From Limnoperna fortunei (Eukaryota; Mollusca; Bivalvia; Mytilida; Modiolidae), in the NCBI GenBank assembly GCA_944474755.1, contig OX104123.1, positions 65,031,898-65,095,897 on the forward strand: DNA of 64,000 nucleotides. The letters run 5' to 3'. Of this stretch, positions 24,650 through 36,589 are shown piece by piece. Numbering within the stretch: position 1 is the first letter of the stretch; every line of letters begins with the position of its first letter. A program made the position numbers and the translations under genes. The notes under the pieces are model-generated. The model had not been told where the DNA came from, searched no databases, and saw nothing but the letters and a program-made list of their open reading frames with translations.

Positions 24650-25150
24650 ATCTATACCAATTACATTATTCTGTACGAGATTAGATCTGTACTGATTGCC
24701 AGCCAATCTATGACAAAAACTCTGTTGTAAAAATTCCATTGATGCTCTAGCTATATTCAAACGTGCGTTATTATGCTGAAATGTCCTATTTGGATGACGT
24801 GCGAAATGTGACATTCTATGAGATACCAAAACGTATATGTATAACGCAGCTGTTTAGCAAGTGCCTTTTTCCGGAACCAATGCTTTGGAAGTTATGTACA
24901 TGTTTTACCTGTAATCTAATAACATCCCATGTTTGGACCATCCACACATTCTTTTTCAGTTTACAACCATTTTAAGCATTTCTTCACACTCCTATTCTGC
25001 CATCTGCTCTAAGTATGAATAAACGGCTTCGGTGAGAATAGATGGTGTTACGCCATTGCTGATTGTCCCAAGTTTTTTTGCTGTGAAGTCCATTCAAGTT
25101 CTGTCGGTTTCTCTGTGTTGGAACAGGCCCTGGTGGTAGGAATACATCTG
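24650..25150 (-). pseudogene. Tc1/mariner-like transposase remnant
   Basis: On the minus strand, broken frames give in order PTQRNRQ, NQQWRNTIYSHRSRLFIL-ADGRIGV (compare the Tc1 block around the first/second catalytic Asp, W-N-Q-Q-W-R-N-V-F-S-D-E-S-R-F), VQTWDVI (VMVWGGI-like) and QHNNARLNIARASMEFLQQ (QDNARPH-A-type block with the second Asp replaced by His). Stops and frameshifts separate the pieces and key acids are lost, so it is inactive. Such DDE transposases cut and paste elements bounded by short inverted repeats; I could not define the ends here. Confidence 0.75.
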
Positions 25151-25299
25151 ATATTCCTGGAAGCTTACCTGCGACAAACTATATAAACACTTATTAGTCG
25201 CTTGTTTGTTCCGACAGTATGCGCTCAACTTTCAATAGCCGTGGTGAACTGATTCATCAGATGGTGGAAGGCAACTTAAATCTGTCTGACTTGATTATT

Positions 25300-28020
25300 T
25301 ATTCAAAGTAGCGACGTATTTGCAGACCGGCGTTAACCGAAGTATGATTACAAAAGGACCATTATGTCGATATATTGCAGTGCATTCATAATCTACGAGA
25401 CATTGTAAAAGTAGTTATGCATTTATGTGAATTTTACTATCAACAAGTAAGATTTATTGCTTGTAATAGAAGAATTCCGTCAGACCACGCCTATTTTATT
25501 ACTTAACCAATCAAAAATCAATCTGACTCGCAGAAATGCGTATCATTTTGCAAGACAAGCTGGTCAGACCTGAAGAACAATATAGTAGCGTTTTATCCTT
25601 GATCAATCATTATAATCAGTAATAAAAATGATTGGTGGAAAAATGCATTCTAAAATTGCAATTCCACGTGGTAAAACAGTTTACTCATTATCTTTTCAGG
25701 TATAATAACTCCCGAATTAATGTTTTTTCTTAATCAAATTATTGGATCTTCACAGTTTGCGGACGGTTTGGATATATTTACGTTACAAGCGATTTTTTTT
25801 CACTTTAAAAATGTTTCTGTTTGTTCTGTGAATGAAGTTATTGTGTGAAAGCTATTTATAGTTGTTCATTTTAAATATACGAATTTGGTTTCTTTCAAAA
25901 TTATTGCTCAAAGTTTCCAGCTAATATTTAAAGTGTTAAGTATCACAGATCTCATCGTACTTATATTTCCAAGTACAATATTTTATACAGTATACATTAA
26001 TCAAAGTATTGCAATTCAATATATTGTACCAACATTGATTTAACAAAACTTTTAAAATAATCAGTGTTGAATTTGCATAACAGTAAAATTCCGGCCGGTC
26101 TAAACCCATTTTAGAAATACATTGATACAGTATTTTTGAATAAAAATCTTTTAGTTACATCTGCTAATACTATATAGAGTAATTGATCCAGTTTAAAAAA
26201 TATAGATTAATATATGTAAAAACAAAACTTACATTTCTTACGCCTTTCTTGAAGTAGCTTCTGATACAAATTGGTAGATTTTCCAATAAAAAATAAAGAG
26301 TGTAGGACTAAATCCCCTTCTGACAAAATCCCTTCCGTGTATTATCATAACCGGATCCAGAACGATTTTGTCAGCCTTGTAAATTTAACAGGGGAATTTT
26401 GTCTGCGCCTATGCAAAATTACGAAAAGAGATTTTGTCCCGGTGGATTTTGTTTGTCCCCTCAAATCAACTTCTTTGTTTAGTTTTAACTAAAAATATTT
26501 AATTACATCTGCTTGTACTATATAGAGTCAATGATACACCTTTTTCTCCAGTTTTTATGAAATATCACTAAATACAGATAAAAACTTGCATTTGTTTCAT
26601 CTGTATTGAACTAGTTTGTGATACTAAGTGGTAGAACTTGAAATTAAAAAAATATATATCACCTTCTGTTACTAACTTTTAGTAAAAATCTGCCAGTACT
26701 ACATGTATATAGAGTACGTGCTTCATGTTTTCCCCAGTAATGAAATATTACTTAATATAGCTAAACATATAGGCATTTATAAGGCTGTCTTGAAGTGATT
26801 TCTGACACAAACTGGTGGAACTTGCAATAAAAGTAAACTTCTGTTATTAGTTTTGAATAACGAGTAAATAAAATAAACTTTTGTTATTAGTTTTGAATAA
26901 CGAGTAAATATAAAAAGGCTAGTCTTTGTACCTACAGTAAGCCATTTGTTATAAACACCGGTATCACATTTATTGTAGGCAAAAAACTTTGTTATGGCTG
27001 TATATAGAATAATTTAAGCTGTACATCTTTTCTGACATTTAACAAATATTATTAATTATATTAATGTGTCCAGTTAGATGATATTTTTGACACCTATCAC
27101 CTTTACACTCCTTTTGTTATGATAATGACTTGATCTAGCAAGTGTTATCAATTTCCTCATATTTTTATTTTTTATTCGTTTCTCTGCATTATGCATTTGT
27201 AAAAAGTTTATGTAATTAATATTTTCAAATACAGCACACATTTGTATATATATTTAAGAATAACTGACCCTAATGTGTTGCCGTTTTGATTAAAGTTGTG
27301 ATAAATTATGAATAATCAATCTTTAAAAGATACAAAATTATAATATGATTCTGGTTCATTGAGTAATGTAGCCAGTAAGTAAAGTATGTGATAATTGAAG
27401 TTTCTATAAAATCCTTATAGTATTTGAGATTCTTATTATCATATTGTAATTTTAATTAGCTTGCACAAATGTACATACTTTATTTAAAATTAAATCTTCC
27501 GCATACTACCCCATTTTTTATTGTCGCTTCTTGGAAAAAAAATACCTGTTATATCATTAGATGGGGTAAACTGGCTTAAAACTTATAACCCCAGACTTAA
27601 ATATTAATTTACACAGCAAAGAAAAAAAATCCGTGCATTTATTACTTCGATATTTAACATTTTGATGCGACTTGCAATTTTTACGGGGATAGATGTTTCC
27701 AACGAATTATGGAGAAATTTGGTTTTCTGCTAACAAGAATTCAATTACACATTTTTTTTATGTCACACATAATGTTAAACAATTTCGCCAGGTCTTATAC
27801 TAATCTAGTGATTTCTAATCTGGAGAGACTTTTACAAAATTGGCAACGGAAAAATGCAGTTGGCGATTTTGGGGGCCTGATCTTTAGACGCCCCGTTTTT
27901 ATTGATTTTGTAATGTACAATGTATGTCAAAATGTCAAATCAACCTTTTTACTTGGAGTGAGGGAACACTTGGATTATAATGCATGTGAAAACTCCTTTG
28001 TATCTTGTAGACCTTAAAAT
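25300..28020. other. AT-rich intergenic DNA, no gene recognised
   Basis: Long AT-rich stretch. A 102-codon plus ORF (27709-28017) has no recognisable domain. ctgcttgtactatatagagt-like segments recur near 26.17, 26.51 and 26.70 kb, suggesting old local duplication. Confidence 0.4.
26832..26911 (+). repeat. Two-copy ~40-bp tandem duplication
   Basis: taaacttctgttattagttt-tgaataacgagtaaat occurs twice in succession, the second as taaacttttgttattagttt. Confidence 0.75.
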
Positions 28021-28261
28021 AAGCAAACGTATTATTCTTTCAGATCCAGAAACAGTCGACATTCATTAAAAACGTGAAGATAAAGGCTTAACTCCTGTAG
28101 CAACTGGAAATGCTAAAACTATTTTGACCTCAAAACATGTCTGGTTTAATTTAAGAAGTGGGAAATTTAAACATGTATATGATTTGTTGATGATATGCCA
28201 CATAAACAACTGTAGTTTCCTCCTCGCTGCTGACCAGCTTCAAATTGTCGAGCAGGATTGT

Positions 28262-28440
28262 CCCCAGAAAAACCTCTAAAGACATCATAAAGTTGGATCT
28301 TGTTGAACTTTATTGGTTGTTCAAGGTCATTTATATCTATAAGTCTGAAAACCCTTGACCTGGCGATCCTGCCTGCAGTGAGACTTGAACCCGTAACCTC
28401 AGTTGTTAATTAATGTTTACCTTAACCACTCTCCCCCTAA
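28262..28440 (-). mobile_element. SINE, inverted
   Basis: Minus strand reads agtggttaaggtaaacatta, then ggttacgggttcaagtctca (B-box-like), then a short degraded body. Same architecture as the SINE at 1.1 kb. Confidence 0.6.
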
Positions 28441-28544
28441 ATTGTTTTGTGTGTAATTTGTGTTAATTATCAGTCATTTTTAGTGTAGATCAAAATAATG
28501 TTAGGAAACTCCTGTTATCCATATCATAGATATCTAATGACTAC

Positions 28545-28830
28545 CTAAAACAACACGGACAACATTTGCAGCAGAGAAAGATTCAACGCTGCACTTTGTA
28601 GGGCACGTGTATTGATCGAGCAGACCTTTGGGATTCTATAACGACGATTCTCTTGTGTGGCGGTAGGACTACGGACAATACCTGCAAGAGCTTTTATTTA
28701 TACATAAGACTGTGTAATTCTGTCACAATATTGGAATTTTGAAAAGAGACATAGTTATTGAAGATAAAGGGGGCACTGACTATTCATGGACCAGACAACC
28801 AGGACGGATGCAGCGTGCAAGAGAACGGGC
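28545..28830 (+). pseudogene. PIF/Harbinger transposase (DDE_Tnp_4) fragment
   Basis: Frame from 28579: RFNAALCRARVLIEQTFGIL, a TAA stop where Lys is usual, then RRFSCVAVGLRTIPARA. This is the block around the last catalytic acid (E in IEQTFG) of Harbinger nucleases. After a frameshift near 28.71 kb the next piece reads CHNIGILKRDIVIEDKGG. The N-terminal two catalytic Asp blocks were not found, and the companion Myb-like protein is not visible. Dead fragment. Confidence 0.75.
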
Positions 28831-30700
28831 TTGGAATGCGGAATCACATTACAAACCCTTTATTTGTTACAATTGCATAGTTTCTTACTGGTTTGGTAAA
28901 AATAAAACAACAAGCTTGGTTTTCCAGCTAACTTGTTCAATCTAGGTATATTACCAATTAATGAATTTAGTCTCTTCAGCTCAAAAAGTAAAGACGAAGC
29001 GTGATAGTTTTTGGGATCCCTTAAATTTTCATTAAATAGTATTGAGTGCCTGTTCCAAGTCCGGATTTTGAAACCCATGTTGCAGTATGTAGTTTTCTTC
29101 ATGACTTTTGTATGTGCTCATGCATGGTCGGTCATACCATTTAATCGTGTACCTTGTTTTTGGTGAATATATATGGTATTTTACAAAAGCAGCTGTCGTT
29201 GTTTCAACTTCATATTGGATATCATAATTATGACACTGCGTTGACAAATGTCCTGTTTAACAGTGTACCAGTATGAGATGTTCCATGTTCCTTGTGTCCT
29301 AATTGTTATAAAACTTTAAACTTGCACCATCCTTAATGTTACAAAATTAAAAAGATAATATTTTCAAATTAATTTTATTGTCAATTCCAAAACACACAAG
29401 ATAGAATCCCAGGAACCTGTAATCACTCACCGTGAAGATAACCAACTGACCTATTTGAACAAGATGTTCTGCATTTTTACCAAACACACAATTTTTAATG
29501 ATATAAAAACCCATTTGTGTTCAACCAAAAAAACAAACAATCTGGGTTATAAATGAACAGACAGACACACTGAATAATACTATAAAATACTACTCGATCT
29601 CCAAGTATAGTCAAAAGTATTATTAAAATTGGGGGTGATTTGTATCCACTTTATTGAAGTCTTATGTGGACTTGTTATAAGGTAATTATATAAATAGGAT
29701 TAATAGGTACATGTCCCGCCTCGGTCTGATATTGGGGTCTCGGGATGATACCCTAGCCGATTTCCGATATGGATTAGCTTATATATTAAATAATGATAAT
29801 AACAAAAAAGAGAACAAATAACAATTTTATCAGTTTGCAACAAATACTGATCGTAAGATTTTCAACAAATTTCTCCATGCCTACAACGTCTAAAACCGTT
29901 CAGGCTCGGCCATTGTTGATATTGATGTTAGTGTCGACGTAGCGGAAGTAAAGTGCACGAGATGCTCATAATATGGAATTATCAGACCGGAGTGTTCAGA
30001 CACGGGATGTTCAAATACGGGTTTGTCATTTTCGTTCGAATACAATATGCAAAATCCATATTATTTAACCATAAGTATATGATAAAATAAATTACACTAC
30101 ACAAATTTTACTATGTATAATTGATACATGTATTATTACATCTATCCTAAAGATAACGTTGTATTTCACAGATTAGAAAATACCTACATTTTATAATCAC
30201 ATAATTTTATATACATCTTAACATTGTCATTGCATATAAGTATTTAAACACAAATAACTCATATCACAGCTAAAATATACTTCATGAAATATACATAGGA
30301 TTGTACATTGGAACGAGTGGATAATCGGATTTCTCCCATCTAGATAGTTAAAGTATGGAATTTTAAGTCCGAGCCTAAAGTAGTAAATTTATGAAATGAA
30401 GTAAATATTCTCCCAACCATAATTTAACGTTCATGACTTGAATACGCGGTAAATGGAAGTTGTTTTGTTAATGACGTCATGAGTTCTTATTATGACGTTA
30501 TTATTTTAAACCAATAAACTGCTCAGAACGACAAATTCACTAGTAACGAGAAAATATTTTCCAAGCGGTTGAAATATTACGTCAAAATTAGAGAAAAAAG
30601 TTTTAAATAGGCAAACAAATGACACATATTAGTACAAAAGTCCAAAGCCTCATTTTGGTAGACTGAAAACTAAAAAAGTTTGAGTTTGTGTTTTATAAAA

Positions 30701-31545
30701 ATGAAGTATAAAACCGAAAAACTTATACAGCTTTATTTTGAGCTTGGACTTGCGCACACTGAGATTTTACGTTTTCTAGCAATTTTGCATAGAATCATAA
30801 TAAGCAATTCGACACTAAAAAGAATTTTTTTAAATGCATTTAACGAGAAGAAAGAACTACTCTGATGTTTGTGATGTTGCTTTGTTTATTTTATATGAAC
30901 TTCTAATTCCGGACAGCAACATGGCTACAAATGGATGTATAGTAAATGTAAACTCTCTGAACTGACTGTGTCATGAGAAACAGTGTATCAGCTTCTTAAA
31001 ATTCTTGATCCGTATGTGGCTCAAATACGTCAGACTAAAGGCTACACAGACGGCAGTATGTGAGCAATTGACCCGACCATGTATGGCATATAGACTCATT
31101 TGACAAACGTAAGCAATATAGAATTGCAATAAACGATTGCATTGATTGGTTTTTGGTTGGACGCAAACTCAAATAACAGCGATCCTAAAGTTATAGCTGA
31201 CTATTATATTAAAGCTGTCAAGTGCCGCAAAGGATGTCCCCAAAGATTGAGGGCCGACATGGGAACAGAAAATGTGTATGTCGAGCAAATGCAGAAATTT
31301 CTCAGACGTAATCATATCGATTCATGCAGGTGAAAAAAGCTTTTTATATGGAAAAAGTACACATAATCAAAGAATGGAGTGGTTCTGGGGAATATTAAGA
31401 AAAGAAGTTGGACAGTTCTGGACGGATTTATTTGCAATTATGGCAAGTTGTGATGGAGAAACTATTGTTTATGGAATTCTGGACAAAAATATTTTACGAT
31501 TTTGCTTTATGGACGTAATTCAGGTACATAACGTTTAAATGTTAC
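30701..31545 (+). pseudogene. DDE (rve-type) integrase-like transposase, decayed
   Basis: The first frame (30701-30865) reads MKYKTEKLIQLYFELGLAHT followed by a helix-turn-helix-like HTEILRFLAIL and a second short helix (TLKRI). After frameshifts come TVSxETVYQLLKILDPYVAQ, DHVWHIDSFDKRKQYRIAIN (first catalytic Asp, 31093-31095), FWLDANSNNSDPKVIADYYI, QRLRADMGTENVYVEQMQKF (second Asp) and YGKSTHNQRMEWFWGILRKE (catalytic Glu), ending LDKNILRFCFMDVIQ. Spacing D-D-E fits the retroviral-type integrase fold shared by several cut-and-paste transposons. At least two frameshifts and stops show it is dead. The start codon lies 32 bp inside the left 21-bp repeat, supporting ownership by that element. 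Confidence 0.7.
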
Positions 31546-32159
31546 AATTTTAAATGATAAACACTTCAACAAGCTTAGTCGGTTTGATCAATTCAAAATA
31601 GATGGTCAAAAAAAATTATCAAAAAACGCAAGTAAAAAAAACAGACGACTTTATATTTAAGTGCACAACGTCAAACTTTATGGGGCACAAAATACAATCG
31701 TATATCCTTTTAATGTAAATGTTGAAGCAAATTAAAAACTATTATATGGTAACAAAATTGTTCAAATTACATGTAGCTATAGTGTAGGTATGCAACGACG
31801 TATTGTCAAATATATATAATTATAAATATAAATTTAATGCGAAAACAGGGTAGAGAACGTATTGAGGTACTGAACAACTATTTGATTTTTATGGGTGGGA
31901 GCAACGAATATTTTTTGCGTTTTGTATTTTTATTTTCGAAAAAATGAAGCCTGGATTTTTTTTGCACGTTTGCGCCCGCCAATTTTTTAAATTTTACTTT
32001 ATCTTTAAATTTTATAGCCTAAAATACCAATCTAACTTTTATTTAAGGTGAAGCACTGTCCTGACCATTTTGTTAATGATTTTTGCCATTTTGCCTTTTT
32101 ATTTAAAATTTGTCCATAGACCCCCCCCCCCCCAAAAAAAAATCAAATGGATGCTCCCT

Positions 32160-32310
32160 TATTCATGATATGATATATATTGTTATTGCATTAAAATTAG
32201 GGAATATTGTCCCAGGTAGAATTTTATATTGCACGAGCAAGAGAGTGCAATATATATTAAAGGTATAATAATTTCCCAAATTCATGCAATAAATCTTGCT
32301 CTCTGGGAAG
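32160..32310. repeat. Nested inverted repeats
   Basis: attgcattaaaattagggaa pairs imperfectly with tttcccaaattcatgcaat; within it ATATTGCAC and GTGCAATAT form a perfect 9-bp stem around 10 nt. Could be a second MITE-like insertion. Confidence 0.5.
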
Positions 32311-32372
32311 ATTTTGAACGTCCGTATTGTACTGAAACCCGTATTGGATGAGGCGCCATAAAACGTCGAGTC

Positions 32373-32483
32373 CAATTATGACACTTCTATGCGATTAGTA
32401 TGAGGATTTATGGAGCAAGAAAAGTAATATTGAACTAAGCGCTCCATAAATCTCATATTGATCGAACGGAAATGTCATAATTG
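32373..32483. repeat. Palindrome with 43-44-bp arms
   Basis: 32373-32416 (caattatgacacttctatgc ... tttatggagc) and 32441-32483 (gctccataaa ... gtcataattg) are reverse complements with few mismatches; 24-nt loop. Confidence 0.8.
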
Positions 32484-32837
32484 TATATTATTGCATAGCA
32501 GTAAAATACCCAGATACAAAATAGATTTAATAAGCAAATAAACTAACGACCTTATACCCCGGTATGTATTGCAAACTATAGAAAGGGTTTGACAAGTTTC
32601 GCATTTCGAACTAAGACTTTTCCTGTATATATGTTCCAATAAATGTAAACTCAGAATAGCAATCTGTTCTTTTTTAAAAAGAAAGATTGGACAATTTGGT
32701 TGAAATTTGGAATACACATACCATAAATTGTGCTCTATATGATACCAGAACTATACAACAAGCAGCACTGTCTTTGAAACTCTAATGAAACTGATACAGA
32801 TGTTTGCGCAGAGGAAACTGTCCAAGAAGCAGAGATT

Positions 32838-34525
32838 TGTTTAGTTTTAGTTTAAACATATTTTATTTGCTCAAATATGCAAAAAGGATAAGACACAAGT
32901 TAATCAAACTTATGAAGTCTTCTCCAGTATACAGTATGTTACAAAAATATTGATAGAGCAGCATACATTGTAATACAATACAAATTATATTAGGTTTGTT
33001 GGAGACATATCAAAATTTTGTATGACAAATATTAAAGGGAAAATAGAGAGAAGAAGGAAATTAAATAAAGAAAAAAATGATGTGATAGATGTGATGGACG
33101 TGATGATGAGTGTGGTTTCAAATCCTTGTGAGTAATGATCAAACTATTGGGAACCTTTCTGACCTTTTGATATACTCAAATACATGCTTAATGACTTGTT
33201 CATTCTGATCATTAGACAATTGCGAATTACCAGATGTAACAAGTTCTAGATTTACTGGACAATAATTTGGCAGCCAATGAAGTTGTTCGAATAATCTATT
33301 TCTAAAATTAGCATATTGCGAACATTCAAAGAAGTAATGATTTGAATCTTCGCGGTAGGATCCACAGCGACAAGATGGATCAGATATAATATTTACCTTG
33401 TATAGGTCATAATTCAATATTGATGCTGAACATCTTAATTGGGTTAGAACAATGTTAAGTTTTCGATGACCATATTCATAGTGCTTTGGAACTCTTCTTT
33501 GTGGGTTCAAGTTCTTTAGTTCAGATTTAAACTTAAAAGTAGAGTTAACATTGCGGATTGATAGATCTAAACGGTTCCACTGTCGTATAGTTGATGGTAT
33601 GAATGATTCTTCAGTCAGGGATAGTCTACAGAACGGAGTCATAATATTGTTACCATTACGCAAGGGATACACTGTCGTGCTTTGTATTGTAGGGGGGGGA
33701 TTAAGTTGCAGAGATATGCTGGTGCCGAGTCGTGCTGTATATTATAGAATATTTGTAACTTCCTGCGTTTCCTGCGCTCATCCAAAGACTCCCACCCAAT
33801 TTCAGTATAAATATTTATTGTTTTGGTAAAAATTGGTAGGCCTGTAACAATTCGAGCAGCCTCAAGCTGTAATTGTTCAAGTTTGTTGCAGTACCCCACC
33901 CCCATGTTATCCCAAACCTCACAGGCATATTCAAAAAGTGGTCTTATCAAGACTAAATATAATTTTTCTAAGTTTTTTCGGGAAAGTTTATATTTCAACT
34001 TCCTGAGTACGTTCAGGTGCTTTGAAACACTACATATAATAGTATCAATGTGTGTATTACACTTAGCATCACTGCTGAAGGTAACACCTAGATGTTTATG
34101 GAGTTTAGTAACTAGTATATTAATGTCATTTAGTGTAAACCTCATATCTGGTGGCATTATATTTGAAAATAACATGATTTCAGTTTTTTCGGGATTAAAT
34201 GCCATTAACCATTTTTGTGACCATATGTTCAGCTCTTTCAAATCGTGATCTATAACAGCCTGAATCTGCGAAGAATCACGACTGGAATAGCTAAACGACG
34301 TGTCATCAGCAAACAATCTACATAGGGAAACAAATTTTTCATCTATATCATTGATATATATAATAAATAATAAAGGGCCTAACACCGACCCTTGCGGAAC
34401 ACCAGCATACACATTACAAAGCTCGGATGACGATTGTTTGATTACTACTATCTGTTGCCTATTATTCAAGTAGCTTTTAAACGATTGTAATAGATTTCCA
34501 TTTACTCCATACGATTTCATTTTAG
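32838..34525 (-). mobile_element. 5'-truncated non-LTR retrotransposon (LINE)
   Basis: Contains the reverse transcriptase ORF described separately, a ~300-bp 3' UTR, an aataaa-like motif and an A-rich 3' end (minus strand: gtttaaactaaaactaaac). Sequence ahead of the RT core is missing, the usual result of incomplete target-primed reverse transcription. Inserted inside the 30.65-36.01-kb element. Confidence 0.75.
33139..34520 (-). pseudogene. LINE ORF2: reverse transcriptase and C-terminal region, one frameshift
   Basis: First frame (34520 down to 33639) starts inside the RT domain: KSYGVNGNLLQSFKSYLNN, GVPQGSVLGPLLFIIYIND, the catalytic LFADDTS, thumb LHKHLGVTFSS and LVLIRPLFEYACEVWDN. The second frame (33672 down to 33139) continues with SFIPSTIRQWNRL and a zinc-knuckle-like C-x-C ... 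H-x5-C motif (CRCGSYREDSNHYFFEC). The two frames meet at a run of eight C (G at 33692-33699 on the plus strand), so a single-base change in that run explains the break. Fingers, endonuclease and ORF1 are absent. Jockey/CR1-like group; exact clade not assigned. Confidence 0.85.
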
Positions 34526-35299
34526 AGTTTTGTTGTGACCAGACTGTGCGAGACCTTTGTTTGTTGGTAATGGGGGAAAATGGATATGTATTTTCTGAAG
34601 AAGCTGAAGACGCAAGAAAACTTTATACATATTTACGGGGAAAACATTCTAATGTTGCTTTAAATGAATATCCATGTCATTTTTATTTAAAACAGTAACA
34701 CTACTGATGATTTGTATTACTAGTATTATGACGTTCAATAACCTGTCCTGCGAGAAACCATTTGACTGTGCTAGTTGTCTGCAGTCTCTTTTTCACTTTC
34801 TTTGAAACTAGACTCTATCCAAAAAGAGAAAGGATGCATTTTAAGGATTCTTACAATATGTCCCAATGATATTTGAAGAGTTATTGTTTGGTTTTGTCAT
34901 GCACTTTCATTACACGTTTCGGGGACTAGTTAATTTCAACATATGAGCATTTTGATGATCAATAAGTGTACATGTAGTCATACTTTACTACATTTAATTA
35001 CCTAATCATGAAAAAAATAAGTAAAATTATTATTACAACTTACAATTAATACCTATTAAAAAAGAAACTACTTGTTAGTAGAAATTAGCTAAATACCGCT
35101 TAGTTTCAAATGAAAAATACAAATCTGTAAACAGTTTTAATAAAAACTTGAAGTTATTCTTAAATACCAAAGCACGTAGTACAAAAAAACTATGTTAAAA
35201 TTTTAAAATTAAATTGGAACATTATAATTAACTACAATTACTTAGAAAATATATCAAAAATTTTAATAAATATTGTATTTCCTAATTACATAATTTAGC

Positions 35300-35621
35300 T
35301 TACTCAGAACTACATGTATACAAGAAATGAGAAAAACATTTCAATACAAAGCCTGATAAAATAAATGATGTCCATAATCTAAACATTGGCATTAAGAATA
35401 GAAACGAAGTTAGTTCTAAACTGTAAGAAATTTTCATATTGTTTTCGTAATTCCAACAACGATGAACACGTGTGGGCCACTTGTCGACGTGCATGGCCTT
35501 CAACATTAACAAATGATATGTCAATGCATTTTTCTGTTAGCAAATCGGCACAGGTGCAAAATCTAAAGAAGCGAGTTGAAAGATCGGAATCCATCTCTTT
35601 GACGAAACTTTTTCGATGCAT
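35300..35621 (-). pseudogene. HECT-type E3 ubiquitin ligase C-lobe remnant
   Basis: The minus frame beginning at 35621 reads LSTRFFRFCTCADLL (HECT F-x-x-F-x-T-G region with the Gly lost), then ARRQVAHTCSSLLELRKQY, matching the HECT active-site block P-x-A-H-T-C-x-x-x-L-x-L-P-x-Y with its thioester Cys kept (codon 35466-35468), then FRTNFVSILNANV. A TAG follows at the position where a Trp is usual, then IMDII in the same frame. Only about 80 residues of a ~350-residue domain remain and no upstream part was found. HECT ligases pass ubiquitin from an E2 through this Cys to substrates. It lies convergent to the integrase remnant within the same inverted-repeat pair. Confidence 0.6.
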
Positions 35622-35878
35622 GGGGCGTAATTAACTATGATTTTTTTAAAGTAAAAAAGCACCTTCGGTAAATTTGTTTAACAGATTTGTAGTTGTTGTA
35701 GTCTTACTAATTATTTCAAAGAGAGTCCATTAATGTGTATTATTTAATAAGTCCTACATGTACTTTTGTCTTTTACTGACGAAATGCTACAAAGGAATGT
35801 AAAAAATACTTTTCCTTGTCCATTTTGGCAACAATTGATTGAAAATAAACATAACCATTCATTATATAGTATTTTTTC

Positions 35879-35970
35879 GCGTCATTACGCGATATGTTTA
35901 GCGTTATAATGCGATAGTATGGCGTTATTACGCGATAGTTTCGCGTTAATACGCGAAAGTTATGCGTTAT
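35879..35970 (+). repeat. ~21-bp tandem repeat, GCGTTATTACGCGATAG
   Basis: Four to five units of gcgttattacgcgatagttt with changes, each containing a small CGCG-type palindrome; ends 20 bp inside the right 21-bp inverted repeat of the putative element, so it may be its subterminal region. Confidence 0.85.
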
Positions 35971-36257
35971 TTTGGAAAAAAAAAATTTATTTTCAGTCTA
36001 CCAAAATGAGCCTAATGGGCTATCGTATTTTAGACACTAATTTCACCATCTGTAAAATTTCAGAACGTTTTCAGCTTAGAATATAATATAATATATTTTA
36101 AGCAATCAAACAATATTTACTTTAGATTCCCATTAAAATCCTCACCAAAAATCAATTTTCAGCATTTCTTTTCTAATTTGTAAGTATATTTATAAATGTA
36201 AATGAAATTCTTTACTGGTTGTATGACCATATCTCATAATCTATTTTAAAGAGCATT

Positions 36258-36480
36258 AAAAAGGTATTGTTTATGCTGATTGGCAAAATTGCTTCGATAT
36301 CAGAACTGCAGCAGTATCATGTAAATTACCCCTGCACCATATAGAAGACTACCGAAAAAATAGGTGCAGAGCATCATTACGATTCCTTTCTAAATTTGAA
36401 AAAGCTCAGAAACACTATTATGACAAAATGTTCCATACATGTGACATGAAGTTTAAGTGGTCAAAGCTTATATCATATTA
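36258..36480 (+). other. Open stretch of protein-like sequence, unrecognised
   Basis: One frame reads GIVYADWQNCFDIRTAAVSC, HHIEDYRKNRCRASLRFLSK and KHYYDKMFHTCDMKF without stops over about 70 codons. Composition (Cys, His, Trp, charged) looks more like a decayed protein than random AT-rich DNA. No family recognised; no start codon or splice sites assigned. Confidence 0.3.
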
Positions 36481-36589
36481 GCTGTGGAACCGTAGCTCTT
36501 TAGGTCCCTTTTTGCGGACAATATGATCCTCCAAATAAAAAGAAATGTCAAAGAACCCGAAGAGTTACGGTTCCGCAGCTAATATCATA
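36471..36589. repeat. Palindrome with 30-bp arms
   Basis: 36471-36500 (tatcatattagctgtggaac cgtagctctt) and 36560-36589 (its reverse complement with two or three mismatches), loop 59 nt. MITE-like or a transcribed hairpin. Confidence 0.75.

Larger units (their letters stand above)
30649..36010. mobile_element. Putative composite element bounded by an exact 21-bp inverted repeat
   Basis: CTCATTTTGGTAGACTGAAAA at 30649-30669 recurs as its exact reverse complement at 35990-36010; similarity probably continues outward with gaps to an attagt/actaat pair. Inside: a DDE integrase remnant (plus), a LINE inserted later (minus, 32.84-34.52 kb), a HECT C-lobe remnant (minus), and a GCG-rich ~21-bp tandem repeat next to the right end. 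Integrase-type transposases are known from Ginger and IS3EU elements of animals; assignment to either is not possible by eye. Confidence 0.55.

Noticed and set aside
27709..28017. 102-codon plus ORF as a gene
   Set aside because: No recognisable domain, no splice context, composition typical of AT-rich DNA.
32116..32150. Poly-C/poly-A run as a retroposon tail
   Set aside because: A C13-A9-type homopolymer junction without an adjacent element body; treated as low complexity.
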